Source: Clostridia bacterium
Lineage (GTDB): Bacteria > Bacillota_A > Clostridia > Christensenellales > Borkfalkiaceae
Assembly: GCA_017462505.1 (NCBI GenBank)
Contig: JAFTQY010000074.1
Span: 1 to 11,764, forward strand
Reading direction: 5' to 3'
DNA length: 11,764 nt
The notes under the pieces were generated by a model. That model made no database searches and had not been told where the DNA came from. It was given only the letters and a program-made list of their open reading frames with translations. Made by a program: the position numbers and the translations under genes. Below, in pieces: positions 5,787-11,764 of this stretch; the stretch's first letter is position 1; each line of letters starts with the position of its first letter.

Positions 5787-7238
5787 ATGAAGAAATTTTG
5801 GAAACTTTCCGCTTTCGCTTTGTCGGCGGCGTTTACTTTTTCCGCGATGACGGCTTGCGGCGATAAGGGTGAAACGGAAGAAAAGAGCAACATTACGGCA
5901 GATCAAGTGCTTGCGATCGGCGATTCGATTACGGAATCGCTTGCGGGCGTGCAGTCTTTTAGCTTTGGGCTGTCGATGAAGTCGGGGCAAGCTATGACCG
6001 AATATACCATGGAAAGCGGCATGAGCGCGACGGCGATAGCAAACGTGACCGAAGAGGGCATGGACGCGAAGATAACGCTTAATACAACCGAGAAAATGGA
6101 AGTGCCGAGCATGCCGGAGTTCAGTAGCAACGAAACGACGTCTTTGTCGGCGTATCTGCTCGACGGTTTTGCGTATATGCAGGACGCAACCGATCCAACA
6201 AAGATGACCTATACAAAATCTTCCCGCCCTGCCATAGATTCGATTTTGGAAGATATGTCGGAAGGTATGGATATGGATCTTACGGATATGCTGGAAGAGA
6301 TCATGGCGGCACAAGGCGAGATCGTGTTGCCTGAAATTCCCGTAGATTTGATCAAAGAGCTTTTGACCGACGAATTTACCCTGATACAAAAGGGGGATAC
6401 CACCCGCGTTACGCTCGATTTGAAAAAGGAATTTAACGATCTTTTCAATTACGTTGGCAATTTGTCCGTGAATACGAAAGTGGGCGACGTTGTCAACTAT
6501 GCGTTGGGGCATATCGACGAAGAGCTGACTTGGCAGGATATCACGGGCGCGATCAAGGACAAGGGCGGCTACACGGTCAGCACGATCGTCAACGTTTTGG
6601 ATAACGAGCTGTACAATGCGAGCGGTATGCGCTTGCAGGATGTAAAGGATGCGATTTTTGCCGAACCTACGGTTTACGACGCTTTGCTGCAAGAGCTGGG
6701 CAAAGATATGGCGGATACGATCGTAAATATTACCGTTGCGGATCTCGTCAGCGAATACGGCGCATTGACGGTGGATAACCTTGTGCAAATGGCGGCGGAA
6801 AGCGAAACGGTAACCCTGTCGTCAATGGTGGAATTGATCGAAGATGCGTTTACCGAAATGAAGATCGGCGATACGTTTGAAACGGATGAGGACGCAATGG
6901 TGTTTACGCAAACTATCGCCGCGTTCAAGGGTATTCGTGCGGACGATCTCAATGCGAATTTGATCTTCACGGTACAGAACGATAAGCTCACGAAAGTAGA
7001 GGTTTCGTACAACGTTAAAATTACGATCTCTATGGATGGGGAAAAAATGACGACGTACGTCAACTACTCTATGTATGCGGAGAATTTCAGCAACCAAGCG
7101 CAGACGATTGCGTTGCCTGCGGGCGCTAACATCAAGACCTATTGCGTCGAGTGCGGTTTGAGCACGGGTAGATATTGCAAGGAATGCAGAGCATATATTT
7201 GCCAGCTTTGTGACAACGGTCTTGCGCATAACGGCTAA
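5787..7238 (+). CDS. Uncharacterised secreted lipoprotein with six-cysteine C-terminal tail
   Basis: This 483-residue protein was not recognised as a known family. The N-terminus is a lipoprotein signal peptide: basic MKKFWK, a hydrophobic core to about residue 20, and a lipobox ending MTAC with C24 as the acylated cysteine. It should therefore be anchored to the outer face of the membrane. The mature body (25-445) is acidic, rich in Thr, Met and Asp, and has alternating beta-type stretches at both ends (60-145 and 385-435). This is reminiscent of lipid- or ligand-binding lipoproteins of the LolA/LppX type, but that is only an impression. The last 33 residues carry CxxC (453/456), CxxC (464/467), CxxC (472/475) and H481, resembling a zinc ribbon. 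There are no other cysteines after C24. Start: AGGAGG (5773-5778) lies 8 nt upstream. It has its own promoter and terminator. Confidence 0.88.
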   Translation: MKKFWKLSAFALSAAFTFSAMTACGDKGETEEKSNITADQVLAIGDSITESLAGVQSFSFGLSMKSGQAMTEYTMESGMSATAIANVTEEGMDAKITLNTTEKMEVPSMPEFSSNETTSLSAYLLDGFAYMQDATDPTKMTYTKSSRPAIDSILEDMSEGMDMDLTDMLEEIMAAQGEIVLPEIPVDLIKELLTDEFTLIQKGDTTRVTLDLKKEFNDLFNYVGNLSVNTKVGDVVNYALGHIDEELTWQDITGAIKDKGGYTVSTIVNVLDNELYNASGMRLQDVKDAIFAEPTVYDALLQELGKDMADTIVNITVADLVSEYGALTVDNLVQMAAESETVTLSSMVELIEDAFTEMKIGDTFETDEDAMVFTQTIAAFKGIRADDLNANLIFTVQNDKLTKVEVSYNVKITISMDGEKMTTYVNYSMYAENFSNQAQTIALPAGANIKTYCVECGLSTGRYCKECRAYICQLCDNGLAHNG

Positions 7239-7254
7239 AAACGGAATAACAAAG

Positions 7255-7288
7255 ACGGGGCGGGGAAAACTCCCGCTCTGTTTTTTTT
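7255..7288 (+). terminator. Rho-independent terminator of the lipoprotein gene
   Basis: ACGGGGCGGGG pairs with TCCCGCTCTGT, allowing several G-U pairs, around an AAAAC-containing loop. Eight T follow (7281-7288). It lies 16 nt past the stop. Confidence 0.88.
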
Positions 7289-7307
7289 GCGCAGGCACGG
7301 AATACCG

Positions 7308-7336
7308 TTGACAGAAAAAGGGAAAAATGTTACAAT
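7308..7336 (+). promoter_or_regulatory. Promoter of the YfhO-family gene, very close to the start codon
   Basis: TTGACA (7308-7313), 17 nt and TACAAT (7331-7336). Transcription should begin around 7342-7344, which coincides with the first ATG (7343). The mRNA would be leaderless or have a leader of only about 6 nt if the ATG at 7349 is used. Confidence 0.85.
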
Positions 7337-7342
7337 AAGGAT

Positions 7343-10237
7343 ATGGATATGCAAGCAACGGAACAGGTCGAACAAACCGAACAGACAACGGAAATCATAA
7401 CCGAAACAACCGCACCCGCGGCGACGAAAGCGGAAGAGGGGGAAAAGAAAACCTTTTCCGCCAAATTCAACGCGTTTTTCGATAAGAATTTTGCACTGAT
7501 TTTAACGCCGCTTATCGTGCTGGGGTTGTATTTTTTTATGTCTTGGGTGTACGACGTATATCCGTTTTCTACAAAATACACGGCGGCAAGCTACGATTAT
7601 TCCGCGCAAATTTGTCCGTTCTTTGAACATATTTTCGACGTATTCAAGGGCAAATCTACCCTGACGTATACCTATTCGATCATGGGCGGCGCGGACGTGA
7701 CGGGCATGTTTTTGTATACCTTTGTCAGTCCGTTCAGTTTGCTCTTTTTAGTATGCGGCGAGGGGAACGTCGTCTACACCGCGGCGTTCGTCGTCGGGTT
7801 CAAGCTGGCGGCGGTGGACTTTGCCGGCGCTTGGTTCGTCCGTAAACTGTTTAAAAATATTCCCGAATATCTCAGCGTGATTATCGGCATTGTGTACGCG
7901 TTTTGCGGCTATGCGTTCGTAGCCAGCACCTTTGTTGCGTGGCTCGATCTGCTCATCTACGTACCTTTCTGCGTGGGGGCGTTTTGCCGCTTTGTCAAAA
8001 CGGGTAGCTTTTGGCGGTTTTCCGTCCTCGTTTCGTGCTGTATCTATACCCACTTTTCTATTGCGAGCTTTGCATTGTTCACCGTTCTTCCCGTGCTGAT
8101 CGCCTACGCGCTGTTCTGCGTGGAAAAGGAACGCAGATACAAATTTATCGCGCGGCTTTGCGTGGCGTTTTTGGTCGCGATCGTGGCGTCGTTGCCCATT
8201 TTGATCCCCGCTTTGGTGGCGTTCTTGCGCAGTAGCCGCGGCGGCGGACTGTTCGATATGATTTGGTTCGGGTACGACACCGTTAAAAACGAGCTGATTA
8301 CCAGCGGCGACAACACGTTTACGGGACGCTTTACCGAATATTTTTACAGAAAAGGCTCGTATATTATCGCGGACGCGGCGTTCGTCGGGCTGACGGTCGC
8401 TTGGTTCTTCCGCAACGGTTTAAAATCTTCCATGGCAAAATTCATGCTCACGGCGGGCGCGCTGACCTTATTGCCCGTGCTGGTGGACGAATCTATGCTG
8501 CTCCTCAATATGGGCTCGTACTTTTCCTATTCGTTGCGATTCGGGTTTTTGAACGCCGTATATTTTATGGGCGGGGCGTGCCTTTGCTTAAACGAATTAT
8601 GCTATAAAAAGGATTGCGCTTACGACGGCGAGGCGTTGGGCGAAGAACCCGCTGTCGGCGGCGAAAGCATAGAAAACCCCATAGACGTATCGCAAATAAG
8701 CGAAAAAACAACAATAAAAAAGGACAAGCCCGCGACCAAAGACCAAGTGCGTCTGTGGACGTACGTTATGATCGGTGTGGGCGCTCTGGCGGTTGCGGCG
8801 ATGGCGTTGCTTTGCTTTTTCAGTTGGTTTGTCAACAGCGATACGACGGCTGGCAATAATTTTTATAATAAATATAAGCATTTGGATATTGTGTACAACC
8901 TGCGCAATGTTCCCGGCTCGTTCGCCCATTCGCTCGGCGGGGCAGAATTGATCTGCGTTCCGTTCTTTATCGTGTGTTTGATGTTGCTGTTTGGCGGTTG
9001 GCTGATCTCGTGCAAAAAGCTTTCGGTTAGAACGCTGTCGCTCGTTCTGGCAACGCTGCTTAGCGTGCAGACGGTATTTAGTTGCGGGGTGATGGTGGAG
9101 GGTAACCGCTCGACCCAGCACAATGCGTTGGAAGATTACAAAAAAATGTCGGCGGTGATTTCCGCGCAGGACGATGGTTACTACCGCACCAAGGATTTCG
9201 GGCGTATGGTGTATAAAACGGTGGGCGGCAGCCAAGTGGTGCGTTTGGAGGACGTATGGTCGGCGTGCGTGTCCTTCCCAGGGGAAACCAACTCGTTTAC
9301 CGTGTTCTCGTCGATTATCGACGCGGACAATTACGAGTGCCGCGCGTTATTCGGCTATCAAGGAGGCAGTGCGAGCTTTAAAGGACAGTTTAATTATGCG
9401 TGGTCGTACCGCGCGGATCTGTTCGGAGATTCTTTCTTGGGCTATAAATATATCTATTTGCCCAACAGTAATCAAGACGATGAAAAGATAGCCACCAAAA
9501 AGATATTTGAAGAAAAATACGTGGATACGGGATATGCGGTCAAGGTCTTGGACGAAAACGGCAACCACGTGCAATCGAGCGGTCGGTTTGCGTACGAAAA
9601 CAAAGCGGTGTTCCCCATGGCGTATCGCGTAAGCTCTGCGCCGTATAAATTCGTCGCGCCCAACGTGGAAACCAATCCTAGCAACCGTAAAAAGAATTTG
9701 GTGGCTCTGTACGATTTCCTTTGGGATAGAGAATACGACCCGTCGAAAGCGACGTACGATATCACCGATCAAATGGTGTTTAATACCAGCGAGTATTTGC
9801 GCACGAAAGCGGCGGACGTGCAGGTGGGCGCAGGCGAGATTACGGCGACGGTCACGGCGGAAAACGCGGGGGAATATCTGTTTTTGAGCTTTGTCGCGTC
9901 CAAGGGCTATACGGTGACGGTCAACGGCAAAAAGGCGGAGCTTGTGGACAACGATTTGAACTTTTTGATGGTGGAGCTGGAAGAGGGCGAAAACGTTGTA
10001 CATTTTGTATATTCGTCGCCGTACGTGAAATACACGGGCGTGGGCGCGTTGGCGGCTCTGGTGATTTTAGGGGGCGTGATATTGCTCTTGAAAAAGACGA
10101 AAATTTTGGACAAATGCGTGCCTGTGATCGCATGGGCGGGGATTGTGGCAGCCGTTGGGCTGGTCGCGTTCTTCATGATATACCCGACGGGCATTTTCGT
10201 CTCGAAACTCGTGGCGCTGTTGCGGTTGAAATTGTAG
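7343..10237 (+). CDS. YfhO-family polytopic membrane protein (GT-C-like, probable envelope glycosylation)
   Basis: This large integral membrane protein (964 residues from the first ATG) has about 13-14 hydrophobic segments. It starts with a Thr/Glu/Ala-rich cytoplasmic leader (1-40). The first helix (about 50-70) is followed by an outside loop, DVYPFSTKYTAASYDYSAQICPFFEHI, that fits the acidic first loop of GT-C folds. GGADVTGMFLYTFVSPFSLLF (115-135) also matches the YfhO pattern. Helices continue to about 418, a charged loop spans 420-468, then helices at 470-497, 533-556 and 562-583. A large extracytoplasmic domain covers about 585-895, with two closing helices (897-947). YfhO proteins of Bacillus and Listeria take part in sugar modification of teichoic acid; donor and acceptor here are unknown. 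AAGGA (7337-7341) suits the ATG at 7349 better than that at 7343, but the promoter position makes a leaderless start at 7343 possible. Confidence 0.85.
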   Translation: MDMQATEQVEQTEQTTEIITETTAPAATKAEEGEKKTFSAKFNAFFDKNFALILTPLIVLGLYFFMSWVYDVYPFSTKYTAASYDYSAQICPFFEHIFDVFKGKSTLTYTYSIMGGADVTGMFLYTFVSPFSLLFLVCGEGNVVYTAAFVVGFKLAAVDFAGAWFVRKLFKNIPEYLSVIIGIVYAFCGYAFVASTFVAWLDLLIYVPFCVGAFCRFVKTGSFWRFSVLVSCCIYTHFSIASFALFTVLPVLIAYALFCVEKERRYKFIARLCVAFLVAIVASLPILIPALVAFLRSSRGGGLFDMIWFGYDTVKNELITSGDNTFTGRFTEYFYRKGSYIIADAAFVGLTVAWFFRNGLKSSMAKFMLTAGALTLLPVLVDESMLLLNMGSYFSYSLRFGFLNAVYFMGGACLCLNELCYKKDCAYDGEALGEEPAVGGESIENPIDVSQISEKTTIKKDKPATKDQVRLWTYVMIGVGALAVAAMALLCFFSWFVNSDTTAGNNFYNKYKHLDIVYNLRNVPGSFAHSLGGAELICVPFFIVCLMLLFGGWLISCKKLSVRTLSLVLATLLSVQTVFSCGVMVEGNRSTQHNALEDYKKMSAVISAQDDGYYRTKDFGRMVYKTVGGSQVVRLEDVWSACVSFPGETNSFTVFSSIIDADNYECRALFGYQGGSASFKGQFNYAWSYRADLFGDSFLGYKYIYLPNSNQDDEKIATKKIFEEKYVDTGYAVKVLDENGNHVQSSGRFAYENKAVFPMAYRVSSAPYKFVAPNVETNPSNRKKNLVALYDFLWDREYDPSKATYDITDQMVFNTSEYLRTKAADVQVGAGEITATVTAENAGEYLFLSFVASKGYTVTVNGKKAELVDNDLNFLMVELEEGENVVHFVYSSPYVKYTGVGALAALVILGGVILLLKKTKILDKCVPVIAWAGIVAAVGLVAFFMIYPTGIFVSKLVALLRLKL

Positions 10238-10314
10238 TGCGCCGTTGAAGAGCGTATAGGCAAACACACGCGGAAATTTTTTTGAAAAAAGTTGAAAAAT
10301 GCGTGAAAAAATGC

Positions 10315-10343
10315 TTGACTAAATAGGAAAGTATAGGTATAAT
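10315..10343 (+). promoter_or_regulatory. Promoter of the tRNA-Pro gene
   Basis: TTGACT (10315-10320), 17 nt and TATAAT (10338-10343). The expected transcription start near 10350 coincides with the base of a leader hairpin (10350-10370). Confidence 0.88.
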
Positions 10344-10349
10344 GGTAAT

Positions 10350-10370
10350 GCTGTTCGGGTGACGAGCGGC
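10350..10370 (+). other. Hairpin in the pre-tRNA 5' leader
   Basis: GCTGTTCG (10350-10357) pairs with CGAGCGGC (10363-10370), with two G-U pairs, around a 5-nt GGTGA loop. It fills the leader from the predicted transcription start to within 6 nt of the mature tRNA 5' end. It would be removed by RNase P; whether it has a role is unknown. Confidence 0.5.
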
Positions 10371-10376
10371 ATACAT

Positions 10377-10453
10377 TGAGGCGTAGCGCAGCTTGGTAGC
10401 GCGTTTGGTTAGGGACCAAAAGGTCGTGGGTTCAAGTCCCGTCGCCTCAACCA
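10377..10453 (+). tRNA. tRNA-Pro (anticodon AGG)
   Basis: This is a 77-nt cloverleaf with encoded CCA. The acceptor TGAGGCG (10377-10383) pairs with CGCCTCA (10443-10449), with A73 at 10450. The D stem is GCGC/GCGC (10386-10389, 10399-10402). The anticodon stem TTTGG/CCAAA encloses TTAGGGA (10409-10415), giving anticodon AGG (10411-10413) followed by G37. The T arm is GTGGG TTCAAGT CCCGT. The core GTAGCGCAGCTTGGTAGCGC and the G37 are as in bacterial proline tRNAs. Two features are odd: A34, where UGG is the usual bacterial proline anticodon, and a U1:A72 first pair instead of the usual C1:G72. It is monocistronic, with its own promoter and terminator, and is the likely attachment site of the neighbouring integrase. 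Confidence 0.95.
10426..10453 (+). other. Candidate integrase attachment site (attL) in the tRNA 3' end
   Basis: Tyrosine recombinases encoded next to a tRNA commonly use the tRNA 3' half (T arm plus acceptor strand) as the crossover region, which is regenerated on integration. The integrase stop lies only 86 bp from this tRNA end. No second copy of the segment was seen inside the window, so the exact core cannot be set. The partner site would lie beyond the right edge. Confidence 0.4.
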
Positions 10454-10454
10454 A

Positions 10455-10500
10455 AACGGCGGTTTTTGATAGGTTTTTCTATCAAAAACCGTCGTTTTTT
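10455..10500 (+). terminator. Terminator of the tRNA-Pro gene
   Basis: An 18-bp stem with one G-U pair (10455-10472 with 10479-10496) encloses a GTTTTT loop and ends in six T (10495-10500). It starts 2 nt after the encoded CCA. On the minus strand the stem is followed by TTTTGG, so it may also stop transcription from the convergent integrase gene. Confidence 0.9.
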
Positions 10501-10538
10501 GATGCCGTTTTTTAAAAAATTTTTGTGTTTTGGGACAG

Positions 10539-11588
10539 TTATGGGTCAATTTTCCATTGATCCAGCTTGTTACCTTCTAAAAGAAGGTAGTCTTGGTGTT
10601 TTTCCAGATCGCTGTATGCGTTACCGAGTTTTCCGAACGAATGCCCCATGAACTCTTTTAAAGCAACCTCGGCGACGCCGAACGTTTGACATCGGGTATA
10701 GAACGTTGTCCGAAGATCCTTCAATGTGCAGTTTGGCAGAATTTTCTGCATACGCTTGCGTACGGCTCGCGCGGAAAGACGAAGATGAAATCCATTTTTC
10801 AGGAACGGTCGTAGCGCTTGGCAAATCGGTATGAACTTAAATTCGATTCGCGATTTATTGTTGAAGTGCCGCTTTGAATTTACCGCTTTGATAAATTTAC
10901 CTTCGATTTCAGGGGGATGATTTTTGTTTTCCAGCTCGTTTGCACGCAACCCGCAAAAGAGTAGCAGGGCAATTTCTGTTGCACAATCACATGTATCCGA
11001 ACAGATCCAACGTAACAACGTGTGCTCTTCTTCCTGTGTGAGCGCTTTTCCTTCTTCCCGTGCATGGGGAAGATAAAAAACGATCGCCAGCGGATTGCGA
11101 TCAATGATACCGTGCGCGATCGCCGAATTAAAAATTCCATTAAGAAGAGATCTCAATTCATCGGCGGTCTTGCCCTTGCCTTGTTGCAGGACGGAATCCA
11201 ACAGGTTTTTGCAATCCGTTGGCGTGATTTTCGTCAATGGCGTTTCCGTGAACGTCGGTTCTAAATACCGTTTGTATCGGCAGCAGTCGTGATGATACGT
11301 TTTTTCCGCAACGCGCGGTTTTCTAAAATTCTCGAAGTAGTGCATCGCGAAAGAATGGAATGTACTGGGCACGCCCCGGACAGATTCTTTTTTTGCGGGT
11401 TGCGCGTTCTTCAGATTTTTGATAAAACGTTTCTTGGCAAGCTCGATCGTTACACCGTCGCCGGAGACGTTATAGCCTTGCGAACGGTAGCGTATCTGGT
11501 ATGTAAATGTTTTTTCGCCGCTTTTTCTTTTGCGCATGCGGCAGCGCTTTCCTTGTATGACGATCAATCGTCTAAAATTTGTAGGCAT
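10539..11588 (-). CDS. int: Tyrosine recombinase / integrase of a tRNA-targeting element
   Basis: This 349-residue site-specific recombinase carries out strand exchange via a 3'-phosphotyrosine link. An N-terminal basic, beta-rich arm-type DNA-binding segment (about 1-60, RKRKSGEKTFTYQIRYRSQGYNV) comes first. A helical core-binding domain (about 75-165) follows, then the catalytic domain. Catalytic residues visible are R215 in LLFCGLRANELE, probably K239 in NSKRHF, R293 in LKDLRTTFYTR, H316 in EFMGHSF and the nucleophile Y325 in NAYSDL. Box II has K290 where many members have His. The stretch after GLRANELE is short, lacking the usual LRWSDI-like strand, but the frame is intact. Start: AAGGAG (minus strand, 11598-11603) lies 9 nt upstream of the ATG. 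The gene reads toward the tRNA. Its base composition looks somewhat richer in A+T than the genes to the left, consistent with acquisition. Confidence 0.92.
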   Translation of the reverse strand: MPTNFRRLIVIQGKRCRMRKRKSGEKTFTYQIRYRSQGYNVSGDGVTIELAKKRFIKNLKNAQPAKKESVRGVPSTFHSFAMHYFENFRKPRVAEKTYHHDCCRYKRYLEPTFTETPLTKITPTDCKNLLDSVLQQGKGKTADELRSLLNGIFNSAIAHGIIDRNPLAIVFYLPHAREEGKALTQEEEHTLLRWICSDTCDCATEIALLLFCGLRANELENKNHPPEIEGKFIKAVNSKRHFNNKSRIEFKFIPICQALRPFLKNGFHLRLSARAVRKRMQKILPNCTLKDLRTTFYTRCQTFGVAEVALKEFMGHSFGKLGNAYSDLEKHQDYLLLEGNKLDQWKIDP

Positions 11589-11638
11589 TTGTTGTATCTC
11601 CTTGTCAGTAAAATAAACAAAGCCCTGTTCTGTTTCTT

Positions 11639-11667
11639 CCGACGTTTCCCCGGCGTCGGCGTTTTTT
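11639..11667 (+). terminator. Weak terminator-like hairpin, plus strand
   Basis: CCGACG (11639-11644) pairs with CGTCGG (11654-11659), then CG and six T (11662-11667). The stem is short (6 bp). No plus-strand gene ends here, so it may stop antisense or read-through transcription, or it may be a remnant. Confidence 0.4.
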
Positions 11668-11678
11668 GGGAAAATGAT

Positions 11679-11708
11679 AGCCTCTTCCGAAATCGGAAGG
11701 GGCTTTTT
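11679..11708 (+). terminator. Rho-independent terminator, plus strand
   Basis: AGCCTCTTCCG (11679-11689) pairs with CGGAAGGGGCT (11694-11704), with one G-U pair and loop AAAT, followed by TTTTT (11704-11708). It is a convincing terminator, but the only gene to its left is the integrase on the opposite strand, so its parent transcript is not in the window or has been lost. Confidence 0.7.
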
Positions 11709-11713
11709 GTATA

Positions 11714-11764
11714 GTAATACCCCGCGTTAGACGCGGGGTTCAGGAAATGTTACACATATAATTC
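11714..11764 (-). mobile_element. Possible right end of an IS200/IS605-type element, minus strand, partial
   Basis: On the minus strand, CCTGAAC leads into the perfect hairpin CCCCGCGT/ACGCGGGG (11720-11738), followed by TATTAC (11719-11714). This matches the plan of the hairpin at 113-138 (GGGGG then ATATTTAC): a GC-rich stem with a TAG/TTTAG-like loop and a terminal TTAC a few bases later. If correct, tnpB lies off the right edge on the minus strand and the element ends at about 11714, just beyond a terminator. No coding part is visible, so the call rests on the shared hairpin plan only. Confidence 0.35.

Noticed and set aside
4956..6788. 610-codon open frame on the minus strand
   Set aside because: It spans antisense across the end of nfnB, a good terminator, a consensus promoter and much of the lipoprotein gene. 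Its product is His/Arg-rich with no recognisable domain and arises from codon bias of the plus-strand genes.
8597..9235. 212-codon open frame on the minus strand inside the YfhO gene
   Set aside because: The composition is that of a shadow (His, Arg, Gln rich), with no ribosome-binding site and no motif.
10238..10310. Terminator for the YfhO gene
   Set aside because: Only A/T-rich runs (TTTTTTT then AAAAAA) are seen, with no GC-rich stem. I could not support an intrinsic terminator here.
11289..11714. 141-codon open frame on the plus strand over the integrase start
   Set aside because: It is mostly antisense to the arm-binding and core-binding domains of a good integrase and runs through a strong terminator hairpin. 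No recognisable family.

Overview
The window reads as chromosomal DNA from an anaerobic, Gram-positive-type Bacillota (probably an uncultured gut-type Clostridia lineage). This rests on an Nfn-type electron-bifurcating pair, strong AGGAG/AGGAGG ribosome-binding sites, sigma-A-like promoters with exactly 17-nt spacers, a YfhO-family membrane protein, a lipoprotein signal peptide, and TAA/TGA/TAG all used as stops (standard code). The assignment to a lineage is inference; there is no rRNA or marker gene here.

Layout. Bases 1-489 hold no gene. A run of GC-rich hairpins (61-130) resembles the right end, or omega-RNA region, of an IS200/IS605-type element whose body would lie to the left. A cluster of short interspersed repeats in both orientations (158-438) follows. 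An M20 metallo-amidohydrolase (490-1686, +) is next. Its intergenic gap carries a terminator serving the convergent gene, a CPA2-type cation:proton antiporter (1736-3148, -). The antiporter is divergent from an operon encoding NfnA (3353-4195, +) and NfnB (4197-5621, +). Their shared 204-bp spacer carries back-to-back promoters. A terminator and a consensus promoter lead to an uncharacterised lipoprotein with a six-cysteine C-terminal tail (5787-7238, +). Another terminator and promoter lead to a 964-residue YfhO-family polytopic protein (7343-10237, +), whose start codon sits almost at the predicted transcription start. A tRNA-Pro gene with anticodon AGG (10377-10453, +) has its own promoter and terminator. 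Directly after it lies a tyrosine recombinase on the opposite strand (10539-11588, -), which looks like the tRNA-proximal edge of an integrated element extending to the right. The last 160 bases hold plus-strand terminator hairpins and a second IS200/IS605-like end hairpin, oriented opposite to the first.

How it works together. NfnAB couples the NAD(H), NADP(H) and ferredoxin pools, as expected in a fermenter. The divergent antiporter would handle Na+/H+ balance. The M20 enzyme trims N-acyl amino acids or peptides. The lipoprotein and the YfhO protein are envelope proteins with separate promoters. The right part (tRNA, integrase, IS-like end) is a mobile-element boundary, so the accessory cargo, if any, lies beyond the right edge. 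No CRISPR array, riboswitch or recognised defence system is visible. The points most worth checking are the cysteine-tailed lipoprotein, the near-leaderless YfhO gene, the tRNA-Pro(AGG) with a U1:A72 end, and the two outward-facing IS200/IS605-type ends.
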